Below are positions 9,362 to 18,916 of a stretch of DNA of 64,000 nucleotides, piece by piece (within the stretch, counting starts at the first letter, position 1; every line of letters begins with the position of its first letter). The stretch spans positions 747,052 through 811,051 of the forward strand of contig NZ_MKFI01000003.1 of NCBI RefSeq assembly GCF_001982635.1, given 5' to 3'. The DNA is from Bradyrhizobium mercantei. GTDB lineage: Bacteria > Pseudomonadota > Alphaproteobacteria > Rhizobiales > Xanthobacteraceae. Position numbers and translations under genes: made by a program. The notes under the pieces were generated by a model. The model was not told where the DNA came from. It ran no database searches and was given only the letters and a program-made list of their open reading frames with translations.

Positions 9362-10354
9362 TTATTTTGTTCGCGTCGAGCAAATCGACTTTTGGCGGCA
9401 TCTCTGATTTTCATCGAGATACGCCCGATAGGCGAGGGCGATGCCATCCTCGAGCGAGGTGGTGGCGTGCCAGCCGAGCCGGGCAAGACGGCTGACATCG
9501 AGTAGTTTGCGCGGCGTGCCGTCCGGCCGCGAGGTGTCGAAGCTGATCTCGCCGCGATAGCCGACGACCGCCGCGACCACGAGGGCGAACTCGGCGATGG
9601 TGATGTCCTCGCCGGTGCCGATATTGACCAGCTCCGGCGAGGAATAGGTCTTCATCAGATGGATGCAGGCGTCGGCGAGATCGTCGACATAGAGAAATTC
9701 GCGCCGCGGCGTGCCGGTGCCCCACACCACGACGTTGCTCGTGCCCGAGACCTTGGCCTCATGGAAGCGGCGGATCAGCGCGGCGACGACGTGGCTGTAT
9801 TCGGGATGATAATTGTCGCCGGGACCGTAGAGGTTGGTCGGCATCACGCTGATGAAATCGGCGCCGTACTGGCTGCGATAAGCTTCCGTCATCTTGATCC
9901 CGGCGATCTTGCCGATGGCATAGGGCTCGTTGGTCGGCTCCAGCGGACCGGTCAGCATCGAATCCTCGCGCAGCGGCTGCGGTGCCAGGCGCGGATAGAT
10001 GCAGGACGAGCCGAAGAACATCAGCTTCTCGCATCCATTGGCGTGCGCCGCCTGGATCACGTTGGTCGAGATCGCCAGATTGTCGTAGAGGAATTCGGCG
10101 CGAAGCGTGTTGTTGGCGACGATGCCGCCGACCTTGGCGGCAGCGAGGAACACCGCCTGCGGCCGCTTCGCGGCAAACCAGGCATTGACCGCGGCCTGGT
10201 CGCGCAGGTCGACCTCGCTGCGCGACACGGTCAGCACATCGGCCTGCTCGCGCGCCAGCCGGCGCATCAGCGCCGAGCCGACCATGCCGCGATGGCCGAC
10301 GACGAAGACCGTCTTGCCCTTCAGCTCAAACGCCGTGCTTGCCATTGGCCGCAT
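9362..10354 (-). CDS. nolK: GDP-L-fucose synthase (epimerase/reductase)
   Basis: 330 residues, extended SDR family. Converts GDP-4-keto-6-deoxymannose to GDP-L-fucose, the donor for the fucose branch of Nod factors. Shows the NAD(P)-binding GHRGMVGSAL, the SSCIYP loop and the catalytic YAIGK (YxxxK), plus ISVMPTNLYGPGDNYHPE. The start overlaps the end of noeL (10326) by 29 bp, or by 20 bp if the second ATG at 10345 is used, so the two genes form one operon. The pair is visibly richer in G/C third positions than bioA or the glycosyltransferase on either side. The same enzyme is called Fcl outside rhizobia. Confidence 0.93.
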   Translation of the reverse strand: MRPMASTAFELKGKTVFVVGHRGMVGSALMRRLAREQADVLTVSRSEVDLRDQAAVNAWFAAKRPQAVFLAAAKVGGIVANNTLRAEFLYDNLAISTNVIQAAHANGCEKLMFFGSSCIYPRLAPQPLREDSMLTGPLEPTNEPYAIGKIAGIKMTEAYRSQYGADFISVMPTNLYGPGDNYHPEYSHVVAALIRRFHEAKVSGTSNVVVWGTGTPRREFLYVDDLADACIHLMKTYSSPELVNIGTGEDITIAEFALVVAAVVGYRGEISFDTSRPDGTPRKLLDVSRLARLGWHATTSLEDGIALAYRAYLDENQRCRQKSICSTRTK

Positions 10355-11411
10355 CCTGCCTGGCCTCGACGAGATCGCTGGCGACCATTTCCTTCACCAG
10401 TTGCGCGAACGACGTCTTCGGCGCCCAGCCGAGCTTGGCGCGCGCCTTGCTGGCATCGCCGATCAGAAGATCCACCTCGGTCGGGCGGAAATAGGTCGGG
10501 TCGATCTGCACCAGGGTCTTGCCGGACGCCTTGTCGACGCCGATCTCCTCGACACCCTTGCCGCGCCATTCGATGCTGCGGCCCACTTCGGCAAACGCCA
10601 GCTCGACGAACTCGCGGACCGAGCGCGTCTCGCCGGTCGCGAGCACGAAGTCGCCGGGCTGGTCCACCTGCAGGATCCTGTGCATGCCCTCGACATAGTC
10701 GCGGGCATGGCCCCAGTCGCGCTTGGCATCGAGATTGCCGAGATAGAGCTTGTTCTCGAGGCCGACCTCGATGCGCGCGACGGCGCGGGTGATCTTGCGC
10801 GTCACGAAGGTCTCGCCGCGGATCGGGCTCTCATGATTGAACAGGATGCCGTTGCTGGCGAACATGCCGTAGGCCTCACGGTAGTTCACCGTGATCCAGT
10901 AGCCGTAAAGCTTGGCGACGCCATAGGGCGAGCGCGGATAGAACGGCGTTGTCTCCTTCTGCGGCACCTCCTGCACGAGCCCGTAAAGCTCCGAGGTCGA
11001 GGCCTGGTAGAACCGGGTCTCCTTCTCCATGCCGAGGATGCGGATCGCCTCCAGCAGACGCAGCACGCCGATGGCGTCGGCATTGGCGGTGTATTCCGGG
11101 CTCTCGAAGCTGACCGCAACGTGGCTCTGGGCCGCGAGATTGTAGATCTCGGTCGGCCGGATCTGCTGCGTCAGCCGGATCAGATTGGTCGAATCCGTCA
11201 TGTCGCCATAGTGCATCAGGAACGGCACATTGCCGGCATGCGGATCCTGGTAGAGATGGTCGACGCGCGCGGTGTTGAACGAGGACGACCGGCGCTTGAT
11301 CCCGTGTACGGTGTAGCCGAGGCCGAGCAGATATTCGGCAAGGTACGCGCCGTCCTGCCCGGTGACGCCGGTGATCAGCGCAACGCGCCGCTTTGAGTCC
11401 TGAGCCGTCAT
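10326..11411 (-). CDS. noeL: GDP-mannose 4,6-dehydratase
   Basis: 361 residues, extended SDR family; makes GDP-4-keto-6-deoxy-D-mannose from GDP-mannose, the step before NolK. Landmarks: GVTGQDGAYLAEYLL nucleotide-binding loop, RRSSSFNT, STSELYG, the catalytic YGVAKLYG, and NHESPIRGETFVTRKI. First gene of the noeL-nolK operon. No convincing nod box or sigma-54 element was seen in the approximately 200 bp upstream. Equivalent to gmd; noeL is used because of the symbiotic setting. Confidence 0.93.
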   Translation of the reverse strand: MTAQDSKRRVALITGVTGQDGAYLAEYLLGLGYTVHGIKRRSSSFNTARVDHLYQDPHAGNVPFLMHYGDMTDSTNLIRLTQQIRPTEIYNLAAQSHVAVSFESPEYTANADAIGVLRLLEAIRILGMEKETRFYQASTSELYGLVQEVPQKETTPFYPRSPYGVAKLYGYWITVNYREAYGMFASNGILFNHESPIRGETFVTRKITRAVARIEVGLENKLYLGNLDAKRDWGHARDYVEGMHRILQVDQPGDFVLATGETRSVREFVELAFAEVGRSIEWRGKGVEEIGVDKASGKTLVQIDPTYFRPTEVDLLIGDASKARAKLGWAPKTSFAQLVKEMVASDLVEARQDAANGKHGV

Positions 11412-12519
11412 TGCCGTTCCAGTTGCGCGAACAGGCGTCCTAACAACGTTATTTGCGAACTAATTTTCGAGAAGATCCAGACAGGCGGCCTGCTATCACG
11501 TGTACATGGCAGGGGAGCGATATTTCTACTCTAACCATACACATCATATCGGCATGCACATCATATACATTGATTTATACGGCATTGCAGAGTCGGAATA
11601 TTTGTTGAGGGCCTCAGGAGCGAAGACATCGCGGCTGGGCGCGCTAGAGGCCAACATGCAACAAATCTATCTCAGGTCACATGCGTTTCAGTGCCGTTTC
11701 AAACGACGTGATCATGGTGGAGAAAGCCCCACATACGAGGGCGGCGAGTGGCGTCGTGTTCCGCTGCGGCTACTGTCACCAGCGCGCCGCCATCGGCCGG
11801 ATGCGCTGCGGGTTGCACCTCGATGCATACGGACGTACTGCTCTTCGATACATACGATAGCCATGGACCCAGGTCATTTCGTCACAGGCGATCAGACACC
11901 ATAGAATGTGATCAGGGAGCTATCCGGGCCGCCGTATCCGTCTTAGCGATAGGCGCCCAATCCGCAGCAAAATGTTCTCCAGATCAGGCGGCGCGGCGGA
12001 CTGTTTCGTATTCGCAACCTGCATCTGCATTTGGCGCGTGTGCACTCCTAAGAAGCGAGCTTGGAAGCGGGGGCGCTTCACTCAGGCAGAACGAAATAAG
12101 GTCTGCGAAACCACTAAAAACAGCTTGAATCGCACGCAGCGTTAGGTTGTAGACATGAAACCATGTCCAAAACGACGCGCCGGCGTCAACAATTCGTGGA
12201 CAGGTCAACAGTCGGACGTCACGCCTCACTTGAGATTCGCACCTCGAACCCAGCAATACGAAGGCGTCGTAGCGAAGCAAGAGTCGAGCTGCTCTCGATC
12301 GGTTGTAGCCTGCGCCAGATGGTCGGAAACCGATCCGGATTTTGCGCGTCGAGAATATCTCGAAAGAAAGCCAATGTGAAAGCGGTGTAGTTGGCGCGGC
12401 GGATGGTGACCGAAGCACGCGCAGCAACGAGCGTTTAGATCATGTTGTCAGAAACGTCCCTGTCTCTCGGGCTGCGCGGCCAGGGCAGCAGACTTTCGAA
12501 TGCGAGATCCGTTACGGAG
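11412..12519. other. Intergenic stretch with one small possible ORF
   Basis: About 1.1 kb between noeL and the glycosyltransferase. The part near 11500-11600 is AT-rich with direct ATCAT repeats. The remainder carries only short overlapping frames on both strands with no recognisable family. A 59-codon ORF at 11681-11860 is listed separately. Confidence 0.5.
11681..11860 (+). CDS. Possible small Cys-containing protein
   Basis: ATG at 11681 to TAG at 11858-11860, 59 codons. The middle reads FRCGYCHQRAAIGRMRCGLH, with a CxxC and a later Cys plus His residues, as in a small zinc ribbon. No clear ribosome-binding site, no recognised family, no operon partner. It could equally be a remnant or chance. 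Confidence 0.2.
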   Translation: MRFSAVSNDVIMVEKAPHTRAASGVVFRCGYCHQRAAIGRMRCGLHLDAYGRTALRYIR

Positions 12520-13785
12520 ATGCCGGTGACTTCATACGACTTTCTTCTTGCCTCCTGGGGTACATTGGGAAATCTCAGTCCGCTGCTTACAGCAGGCCGT
12601 CGATTGCGCCAGCGTGGTCACCATGTTCGAGTGATAGCCGATCCGACCATGCGAGATGAAGTCGAAGCAGCCGGTTTCGAATTCGTGACATGGCTCCGCG
12701 CTCCCATGGGTGAGGTTGCAGACCCAACAGATATCTCGGACATACGAGATCGGATGCGCAGGGTCGTCTTTGAACCCTGCTCTGCTTACGCGGCCGATAT
12801 TCGCGACGAGATCAACCGTGAGCCGACGGACGCTGTGCTCGGCCTCGATCTTCTGTTTGGCGCGGCGCTCGGAGCGCGAGCATGCGATGTGCCTTTCGCA
12901 TTTCTCTCGCCTCACGTCAGTATTCGAGTTCTGCCGGGAATGCCGCCGGCTACTTCAGGATTGGGGCGACCGAAAACGCCGGAGGAGCACACCGAAGTCA
13001 GGGCAGCCTCTTCAGCCCTCACTAAGGCGATGAATGCATCTCTTTCTATACTCAATCGCGCCAGAGTCGAATTGGGTCTTCATGTTCTTGCAGACGCTAT
13101 GGATCTGTTCGACGAGGCTGATCGAGTTCTGTTGGCAGTCAGTCGGGCTTTCGATTTCGACGCAGACTTTCTTCCGGATAACTTTCGTTATGTCGGGCCT
13201 TTGCTCGATATGCCGAATTGGTCAGGATCATGGAAGCCGTCCTGGCCGTCACGGCACGATCGTCCCCATGCGCTGATCGCTTGCAGCACAGGGGCGCAGG
13301 GCCAGCGTGATGTGTTTCAACGCGTCATAAATGCCGTTGGAGCCATTGAAATGGAAGCCGTTTTCACAACGGGTCCGAATCTGGATGTGTCCGAACTTCA
13401 CGCTCCGAAGAACGTGCGTTTGGTGCGCGGTGCTTCTCACGACTGCATCATGAGGGACGTGTCTCTCGTCATATCCCAAGGCGGCCACGGAACTGTTGCC
13501 CGTTCACTGATCCACGCGTTGCCGCAACTCATTCTGCCCATGGGACGTGACCAGTCGGCTAACGCGGCGCGGGTCGAAGCAAAGGAAGTAGGGCTTCGGT
13601 TGCCGCCGACGGCTTCGGAAGCAGAGATAGCGGCAGCGATCAAGCGGCTGATCACGGAACCAGAATTCAAAGTCGCAGCCCGTAGGCTCGGCGAGGCCAT
13701 CAGGGCAGATATCGATCGATCCCGTCTTGTCAACGAGATGGAGTTCCTTGCGGCTGTCGGGCGCCGGCGACGCAGTTGCTCATGA
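12520..13785 (+). CDS. GT1-type (UGT/MGT-like) glycosyltransferase
   Basis: About 421 residues from the ATG at 12520 (MPVTSYDFLLASWGTLGNLSPLL); an ATG at 12442 would add 26 residues unlike the family. It has a two-domain GT-B layout: the N-terminal GTLGNLSPLLTAGRRLRQRGHHV acceptor half and, near the C-terminus, the nucleotide-sugar signature with ISQGGHGTVARSLIHALPQL followed by PMGRDQSANA. Such enzymes glycosylate small molecules such as macrolides, flavonoids or lipids. First gene of a same-strand set with an exporter and a hydrolase. The acceptor is unknown. Confidence 0.82.
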   Translation: MPVTSYDFLLASWGTLGNLSPLLTAGRRLRQRGHHVRVIADPTMRDEVEAAGFEFVTWLRAPMGEVADPTDISDIRDRMRRVVFEPCSAYAADIRDEINREPTDAVLGLDLLFGAALGARACDVPFAFLSPHVSIRVLPGMPPATSGLGRPKTPEEHTEVRAASSALTKAMNASLSILNRARVELGLHVLADAMDLFDEADRVLLAVSRAFDFDADFLPDNFRYVGPLLDMPNWSGSWKPSWPSRHDRPHALIACSTGAQGQRDVFQRVINAVGAIEMEAVFTTGPNLDVSELHAPKNVRLVRGASHDCIMRDVSLVISQGGHGTVARSLIHALPQLILPMGRDQSANAARVEAKEVGLRLPPTASEAEIAAAIKRLITEPEFKVAARRLGEAIRADIDRSRLVNEMEFLAAVGRRRRSCS

Positions 13786-13830
13786 AGACCACGGTACCAA
13801 TTCCACGACCAGTGAGGCAGAGCGCGATGA

Positions 13831-15147
13831 ATGCACCGTCTGTCGCGGATGAACATCGTCAAACTGTGCTGCGTTAGCTCGAGGCCCATCAAGAGAAACC
13901 ACACCTTGCTCATTCATCGCGATTCGTTCCCATGCACCTTGTTGCTGCCTCTTATGGCGTCATTGTCGGCGTTCGGCGTTGACATGATCGCCCTAAGTCT
14001 GCCGGCGACAGGAATCAATCTCGGAGCGACGGCAGGCGACGTCGTTCTGGCGATGAGCGCCTATGTCATGAGTTTTGGAATGACGCTTCTCGTTTGCGGA
14101 CCGATATCGGATTGCGTCGGCCGTAAGCCAGTGGTTCAAGGCGGATGCATGCTCTTGGTAACTGCAGGCGTAGGGTGCGCTCTCTCTAAATCCCCGTCGC
14201 TCTTCCTGTTATTTCGCACGCTCCAGGGAATCGGTGCTTCCGTTATCGGGATTGCTGCAGTTGCAATTGTGAGGGACCTCTTCAACGGCGAGACCGCAAG
14301 GGCACAGATGACCAACGTCGTGTTGGCAATCTCCGTTGTTCCGATGGTTGCACCAATGGTTGACGTTGTCCTCCCCGCGCACGGCTTGCGGGCCATATAC
14401 GTCGTGCCCATCGCGGGAGGATTGGTTCTGCTCGCGGCGATGTCCTGCTTCAGAGAAAGTGCCATGGTTGATTCAAGCGTTAGATTCGATCCTGCGACGA
14501 TCGTCGGAAATTATCGTCGCGTGCTGCGTCATCCGGCCTGCGTCGGAAACATCCTTTGCAACGCTGCAGCGGCCGGAGCCGTATTCGCCTGCGTCACCGG
14601 TTCATCGCTGTTCTTCTCCAATGTTTTCGGTCCCAACGCCTATGGTACGATCGTTGGAGCAAGTTCGCTGTCGATCGTGACTGGCGCTTGGCTCAACAGG
14701 AGTTTCTGTGGTCGGGGTGCATCGCCCGGGCAGCTGCTTGCGGTCGGCCTCACAGTCTCGACCATCATGGGATTGTCGTTGCTTCTCATGGCATTGGTGG
14801 GAGACAAATCGGCTGTTGTGGTGGTGTTGATCTTGGTGGGTGTCGGGTCGTCGTTCGGTTTGAGTTCGCCGCACGTTATCAACGAGGCAATGCGGCCTAT
14901 GCCAGAAATCGCAGGATCTACCAGCGCGGCAAGAGCATTTGTACAGATGGGAGGCGCCGCATTGTCCAGCGCCTTGGTCGTGGCGCTCTTTGACGGGCAT
15001 TCGCTACTTTCGACGGCGGTGGTGATGCTTGCTTTTTCACTATTGGCGGTTGCCGCCTACCTTGGTGTCGTTCTTCCCGCCAATGCGTCGCCGTGGTCGG
15101 GCCAAATGCAAGCTCGGTTCAGGAGGAGAGACCGTGATCTCCTATGA
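13831..15147 (+). CDS. MFS transporter, Bcr/CflA-type drug exporter
   Basis: 438 residues if the first ATG is used; the start is uncertain, and an ATG at 13849 is also possible. Twelve predicted membrane segments begin at LLLPLMASLSAFGVDM. The MFS loop motif appears as GPISDCVGRKPVV after TM2, and FRTLQGIGASVIG in TM4 matches the antiporter motif of the Bcr/CflA 12-TM family. Starts 45 bp after the glycosyltransferase and overlaps the downstream hydrolase by 14 bp. It probably exports the glycosylated or hydrolysed product of its neighbours (inference). Confidence 0.88.
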   Translation: MHRLSRMNIVKLCCVSSRPIKRNHTLLIHRDSFPCTLLLPLMASLSAFGVDMIALSLPATGINLGATAGDVVLAMSAYVMSFGMTLLVCGPISDCVGRKPVVQGGCMLLVTAGVGCALSKSPSLFLLFRTLQGIGASVIGIAAVAIVRDLFNGETARAQMTNVVLAISVVPMVAPMVDVVLPAHGLRAIYVVPIAGGLVLLAAMSCFRESAMVDSSVRFDPATIVGNYRRVLRHPACVGNILCNAAAAGAVFACVTGSSLFFSNVFGPNAYGTIVGASSLSIVTGAWLNRSFCGRGASPGQLLAVGLTVSTIMGLSLLLMALVGDKSAVVVVLILVGVGSSFGLSSPHVINEAMRPMPEIAGSTSAARAFVQMGGAALSSALVVALFDGHSLLSTAVVMLAFSLLAVAAYLGVVLPANASPWSGQMQARFRRRDRDLL

Positions 15148-15985
15148 GTTCAAGCCCGTCTTGTTGGACCGCGACGGCGTACGTTTAGGGCATGTTGAGG
15201 TCAGACCGGCTGCCGCGCAAAGCCCGCCGCTGCTCCTAATCAATGGTTGGACAGGTGATCACGGCATCTTCTCGCCGCAGCTCCTCCATTTCGCTCAAAG
15301 GCGGCGGACCGTGGCGGTCAACCTTCGCGGACATGGCTTCAGTGACGCACCCAATCAGGAGTATACCGTCGCAGGATTTGCCGACGATATCGCTTGGCAA
15401 TGCGCTCAACTGGAGCTGCTCAAGCCGGTCGTGATCGGCCACAGCATGGGAGGTCGGATCGCGCTCGAACTGTGCGGCCGCTATCCGGATCTGGCCGCTG
15501 GGTTGGTCATGATTGATACAATTGTCATGCCGTCTCCGATCTTACGCAAGTCTCGCCAGGTTAAAGCGCTCCTGGACGGTGTAGGTGGATCCGACTATCT
15601 GGCGATCTTGAAGGCGAATGCGTGGGAACTGGGCTGCGATTTCGACGAGCCCGATCGGCGAAAGACGATCTATGAGACACATGTGCTTCCGCCTTGCGAG
15701 AAAACGCCGCAACATGTGGCCCATTCGATGATACGGAACGCCATTTTGAACTATGACCCGATGCCTGCGGCAAAAGCCTGCCGGGTTCCCATGGCCTATA
15801 TTGCCGCTGATGTTCCGCTGGTGAACATGGCGCGCGGCCTCGATCGGCTGAAGGAGATCTGCCCACAGCTGGTCACAGCGAAGACGATGCTCGCTGGACA
15901 TTTCAACACGATTGAGGTTGCAGATCAGGTCAATGCCATGCTCGATCGCTTTTTGGATGTCGGTCTCCGCAGACACAGAAGTTGA
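15134..15985 (+). CDS. Alpha/beta-fold hydrolase
   Basis: 283 residues from a GTG at 15134, chosen because an AGGAGG ribosome-binding site lies at 15121-15126 and homology begins right after it. Shows the oxyanion loop INGWTGDHG, the RGHGFSD element, the nucleophile elbow GHSMGG, and a late AGHFNTIEV carrying the catalytic His. Overlaps the MFS stop by 14 bp, so translation is likely coupled. Could be an esterase, lactonase or thioesterase; substrate unknown. Confidence 0.88.
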   Translation: MISYEFKPVLLDRDGVRLGHVEVRPAAAQSPPLLLINGWTGDHGIFSPQLLHFAQRRRTVAVNLRGHGFSDAPNQEYTVAGFADDIAWQCAQLELLKPVVIGHSMGGRIALELCGRYPDLAAGLVMIDTIVMPSPILRKSRQVKALLDGVGGSDYLAILKANAWELGCDFDEPDRRKTIYETHVLPPCEKTPQHVAHSMIRNAILNYDPMPAAKACRVPMAYIAADVPLVNMARGLDRLKEICPQLVTAKTMLAGHFNTIEVADQVNAMLDRFLDVGLRRHRS

Positions 15986-16970
15986 TTTAGAAGCCTCAAT
16001 TTCAATCTGGAAAAGCTGCCGCGGTGAGGAAGCCGTCACCGTACGCCGTCAATCTCACGTCACTGGGTGGGATTGGATTTGGCAGCATTTGTGTGCGTCT
16101 GCACGAGAAGTATACGGCCGATGCCGTTCCGCTAGCAACGCGAAGGGGCCCTTATGGCCTGGCCTGTTGCGGTCGCGCTGGCGTCAGTGGAGGTGGTTAC
16201 AAACGCTCGTATAATTCGCCAAACTTTTCGATATCGGGGCATTACCTCCGTACAATTGAGCCATCGTTGTCACTTGACCTAGTCTCATCCCTATCGAATC
16301 AGCACAGCTTGCATCAGTGCTGGCGTCACCTTCTTCAATACCCAGATCTCGCCAAAAAGCGATTCGCGATACGCATGACGAGACGCATAGCGGTTTGAGC
16401 CACGTCATTCAGCCGCAGAACGCATCCGCAGAGAAGATGAAGCGGAGTGTTCTTGAGAGATCTGGCGGGAGAACAATGAATGGCGCGCGCTTGACGGAGC
16501 AAGATGAGGGGCTGCACTTAATGAAGTTCTATTGCAGGACAAGCGGTTCGTCACCCTCCATCGAGTGCCGGCCATCTCAAGGGGCAGCCGACTTGCAAAA
16601 CGTGTCCACGCAGTCCGTACAATGCTATCCTGAGCGCCATCTTCCTTATCGCGTGAAGGGTCTGGTTATGCGCGAACTGGCTATCACGCGCGATCAGCGA
16701 GACTTGCCTGAACGTTCGGCTCATCTGGGACCCGCTTTCGTCTGCTGCCGTGTCTCCGCTTAGCCAGCGGTGGTCGCCAAGGTAGCGATGAGCTTAGATG
16801 GCCAAAACTTTCGATCTAGCTCGCATTCTGCCTGACGCCGATGGCTGAACGGAGAACATCCAGCTGCGGTCCAATCCGCGCCAGGCTCCCACGGCGAATC
16901 CGCCATCAATTAATTGTTCTGTGGTTCTGAAGCTCACATCGTGGTTTGAAGTTGGGGCGCGTCGGTCGGT
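15986..16970. other. Intergenic stretch containing repeat copy A
   Basis: About 1 kb between the hydrolase and glmS. No supported gene: frames at 16024-16398 and 16317-16763 have no recognisable domain. It contains one copy (16197-16236) of a 40-bp sequence also found upstream of nodV. Confidence 0.5.
16197..16236 (+). repeat. Intergenic repeat, copy A
   Basis: Begins TTACAAACGCTCGTATAATT and ends TTCGATATCG. The first 20 bases match copy B (22882-22922) at 18 positions, and the rest aligns with one 1-base gap. Weaker similarity continues to a shared TGAGCCA about 30 bases further on. The repeat lies outside genes in both places. Not identified as a nod box, tts box or insertion-sequence end. 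Confidence 0.6.
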
Positions 16971-18797
16971 ATGTGCGGAGTCGTTGGTATCCTAGGTCGT
17001 GGTCCGGTCATCGGACATTTGGTCGAGTCTCTCCAGCGACTAGAGTATCGCGGATATGATTCGGCAGGCGTCGCGACGCTCGAGGGCGGCTCTCTCGAGC
17101 GCAGGCGTGTCGAGGGCAAGCTGAAAGGCCTTGCGGAGAAGTTGCATCGCGATCCACTGTCGGGTCACGCCGGCATTGGCCACACGCGCTGGGCCACCCA
17201 TGGCAAGCCCACCGAGCGCAACGCTCATCCACATATGGCGGACAATGTTGCAGTCGTTCATAATGGAATCATCGAGAACTTCCGTGTACTACGTGCCGAA
17301 CTGGAACAGAATGGAGCGGACTTCGTCTCCGAGACCGATACCGAGGTGGTGGCACATCTCGTCGAATCCTATTTGAAGAATGGCCTTTCGCCGCAGGACG
17401 CGGTGAGGGCATCATTGCCGCGGCTGCGCGGCTCCTTCGCGCTGGCATTTTTGTTCAAAGGCCACGAGGACCTCATGATCGGCGCGCGCAAGGGATCACC
17501 GCTCGCGATCGGGTATGGTGATGGTGAAGTGTATCTAGGGTCGGATGCTATCGCGCTTGCGCCCTTGACCGACAGCATCATCTACCTTGAAGATGGCGAC
17601 TGGGCCGTGCTTACTCGTGCGAGCGGCGTCATTTATGACTTGAGCGGCAGCATCGTCCACCGCGAAGCGTCAAGCCATGGCACGTCGTCGCTCCTGGTCA
17701 ACAAGGCAAATCATCGTCACTTCATGGCCAAGGAGATATACGAACAGCCGGAAGTGGTCGGGCAGACCCTGGCGCATTATGTCGATTTGGCCCGCGAGCG
17801 CATAGAACTGCCTTCCAAATTGCCGTTCGAGTTTAACGCCATACAGCGCATTTGGATCACGGCTTGTGGTACGGCGAGCTATGCCGGCCAAATTGCCAAG
17901 TATTGGTTCGAGCGACTGGCGCGCGTGCCGGTGGAGATCGACGTGGCCTCCGAGTTCCGCTATCGCGAAGCGCCGTTGCGCAAGGGGGATCTCGCGATCT
18001 TTATCTCGCAGTCCGGGGAGACCGCCGACACGCTGGCAGCATTACGCTACGCCAAGGCGCAGGGGCTGCACACGATCTCTGTGGTCAACGTACCGATGTC
18101 AACGATCGCACGCGAAAGCGAAGTCGTGCTGCCGACCTTGGCGGGGCCGGAGATCGGCGTTGCGTCGACCAAAGCCTTTACTTGCCAGCTGATGGTGATC
18201 GCGGCGATTGCGGTCGCGGCAGGCAGAGAGCGAGGCGAACTGTCCGAAATCGATGAAATCAATCTGGTCCACGAGCTGATCGAAGTTCCGCCGCTGATTG
18301 CGGCAGCGCTGGCTATCGGACCGCAGATTGAGAAGCTCGCTCATGATATCGCCAAATCGCGCGATGTGGTCTATCTCGGCCGCGGTACGTCGTCTCCCCT
18401 AGCGATGGAGGGCGCGCTCAAACTGAAGGAAATCTCCTATATTCATGCAGAGGGTTATCCCGCCGGCGAGCTCAAACATGGTCCGATTGCGCTGATCGAC
18501 GAGGCAGTGCCGGTGGTGGTGATTGCGCCTTACGACCGGCTCTTCGAAAAAACTGTCTCGAATATGCAAGAAGTCGCGGCTCGAGGTGGTAACGTCATCC
18601 TGATAACTGATGCGAAGGGGGCTTCGGAAGCTGCAATGGACTCTATCGTAACCATTGTTCTGCCGGACATGGCTGCAACCTTTACGCCGATGGTCTATGC
18701 TATTCCGCTACAGCTTTTGGCCTATCACACGGCCATCCTGATGGGCGCGGACGTTGATCAGCCACGCAATCTCGCGAAGTCGGTAACAGTCGAATAA
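16971..18797 (+). CDS. glmS: Glutamine-fructose-6-phosphate aminotransferase
   Basis: 608 residues, full length. Makes glucosamine-6-phosphate from fructose-6-phosphate and glutamine, feeding peptidoglycan and the chitooligosaccharide backbone of Nod factors. The mature N-terminal nucleophile Cys follows the Met (MCGVVGILG). The glutaminase domain has HTRWATHGKPTERNAHPH, the first SIS domain has SQSGETADTLAALR, and the C-terminus DQPRNLAKSVTVE has the catalytic Lys. In rhizobial islands the symbiotic copy is called nodM; the position next to nodVW supports that reading, but the sequence alone does not separate nodM from housekeeping glmS. Confidence 0.96.
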   Translation: MCGVVGILGRGPVIGHLVESLQRLEYRGYDSAGVATLEGGSLERRRVEGKLKGLAEKLHRDPLSGHAGIGHTRWATHGKPTERNAHPHMADNVAVVHNGIIENFRVLRAELEQNGADFVSETDTEVVAHLVESYLKNGLSPQDAVRASLPRLRGSFALAFLFKGHEDLMIGARKGSPLAIGYGDGEVYLGSDAIALAPLTDSIIYLEDGDWAVLTRASGVIYDLSGSIVHREASSHGTSSLLVNKANHRHFMAKEIYEQPEVVGQTLAHYVDLARERIELPSKLPFEFNAIQRIWITACGTASYAGQIAKYWFERLARVPVEIDVASEFRYREAPLRKGDLAIFISQSGETADTLAALRYAKAQGLHTISVVNVPMSTIARESEVVLPTLAGPEIGVASTKAFTCQLMVIAAIAVAAGRERGELSEIDEINLVHELIEVPPLIAAALAIGPQIEKLAHDIAKSRDVVYLGRGTSSPLAMEGALKLKEISYIHAEGYPAGELKHGPIALIDEAVPVVVIAPYDRLFEKTVSNMQEVAARGGNVILITDAKGASEAAMDSIVTIVLPDMAATFTPMVYAIPLQLLAYHTAILMGADVDQPRNLAKSVTVE

Positions 18798-18916
18798 GCC
18801 GATGGTCGCCGGAAGGGCTCCTGGCGGCTTGTGCATGTTCAATTGTTCGTTCGGACGCGCATGCCGGCAAAGCGGCGTTCAGATCAGATGCAGGATAGAG
18901 CGGACGGCTCGTTGGC

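Noticed and set aside
9659..11396. Long plus-strand open frames opposite noeL and nolK
   Set aside because: They are antisense to two clear SDR genes, a consequence of high GC at third positions.
11548..11585. Nod-box-like sequence (repeated ATCAT, then ACATTGATTTATAC)
   Set aside because: Only part of the nod-box 3' half is matched and gaps are needed; no gene starts within several hundred bases downstream.
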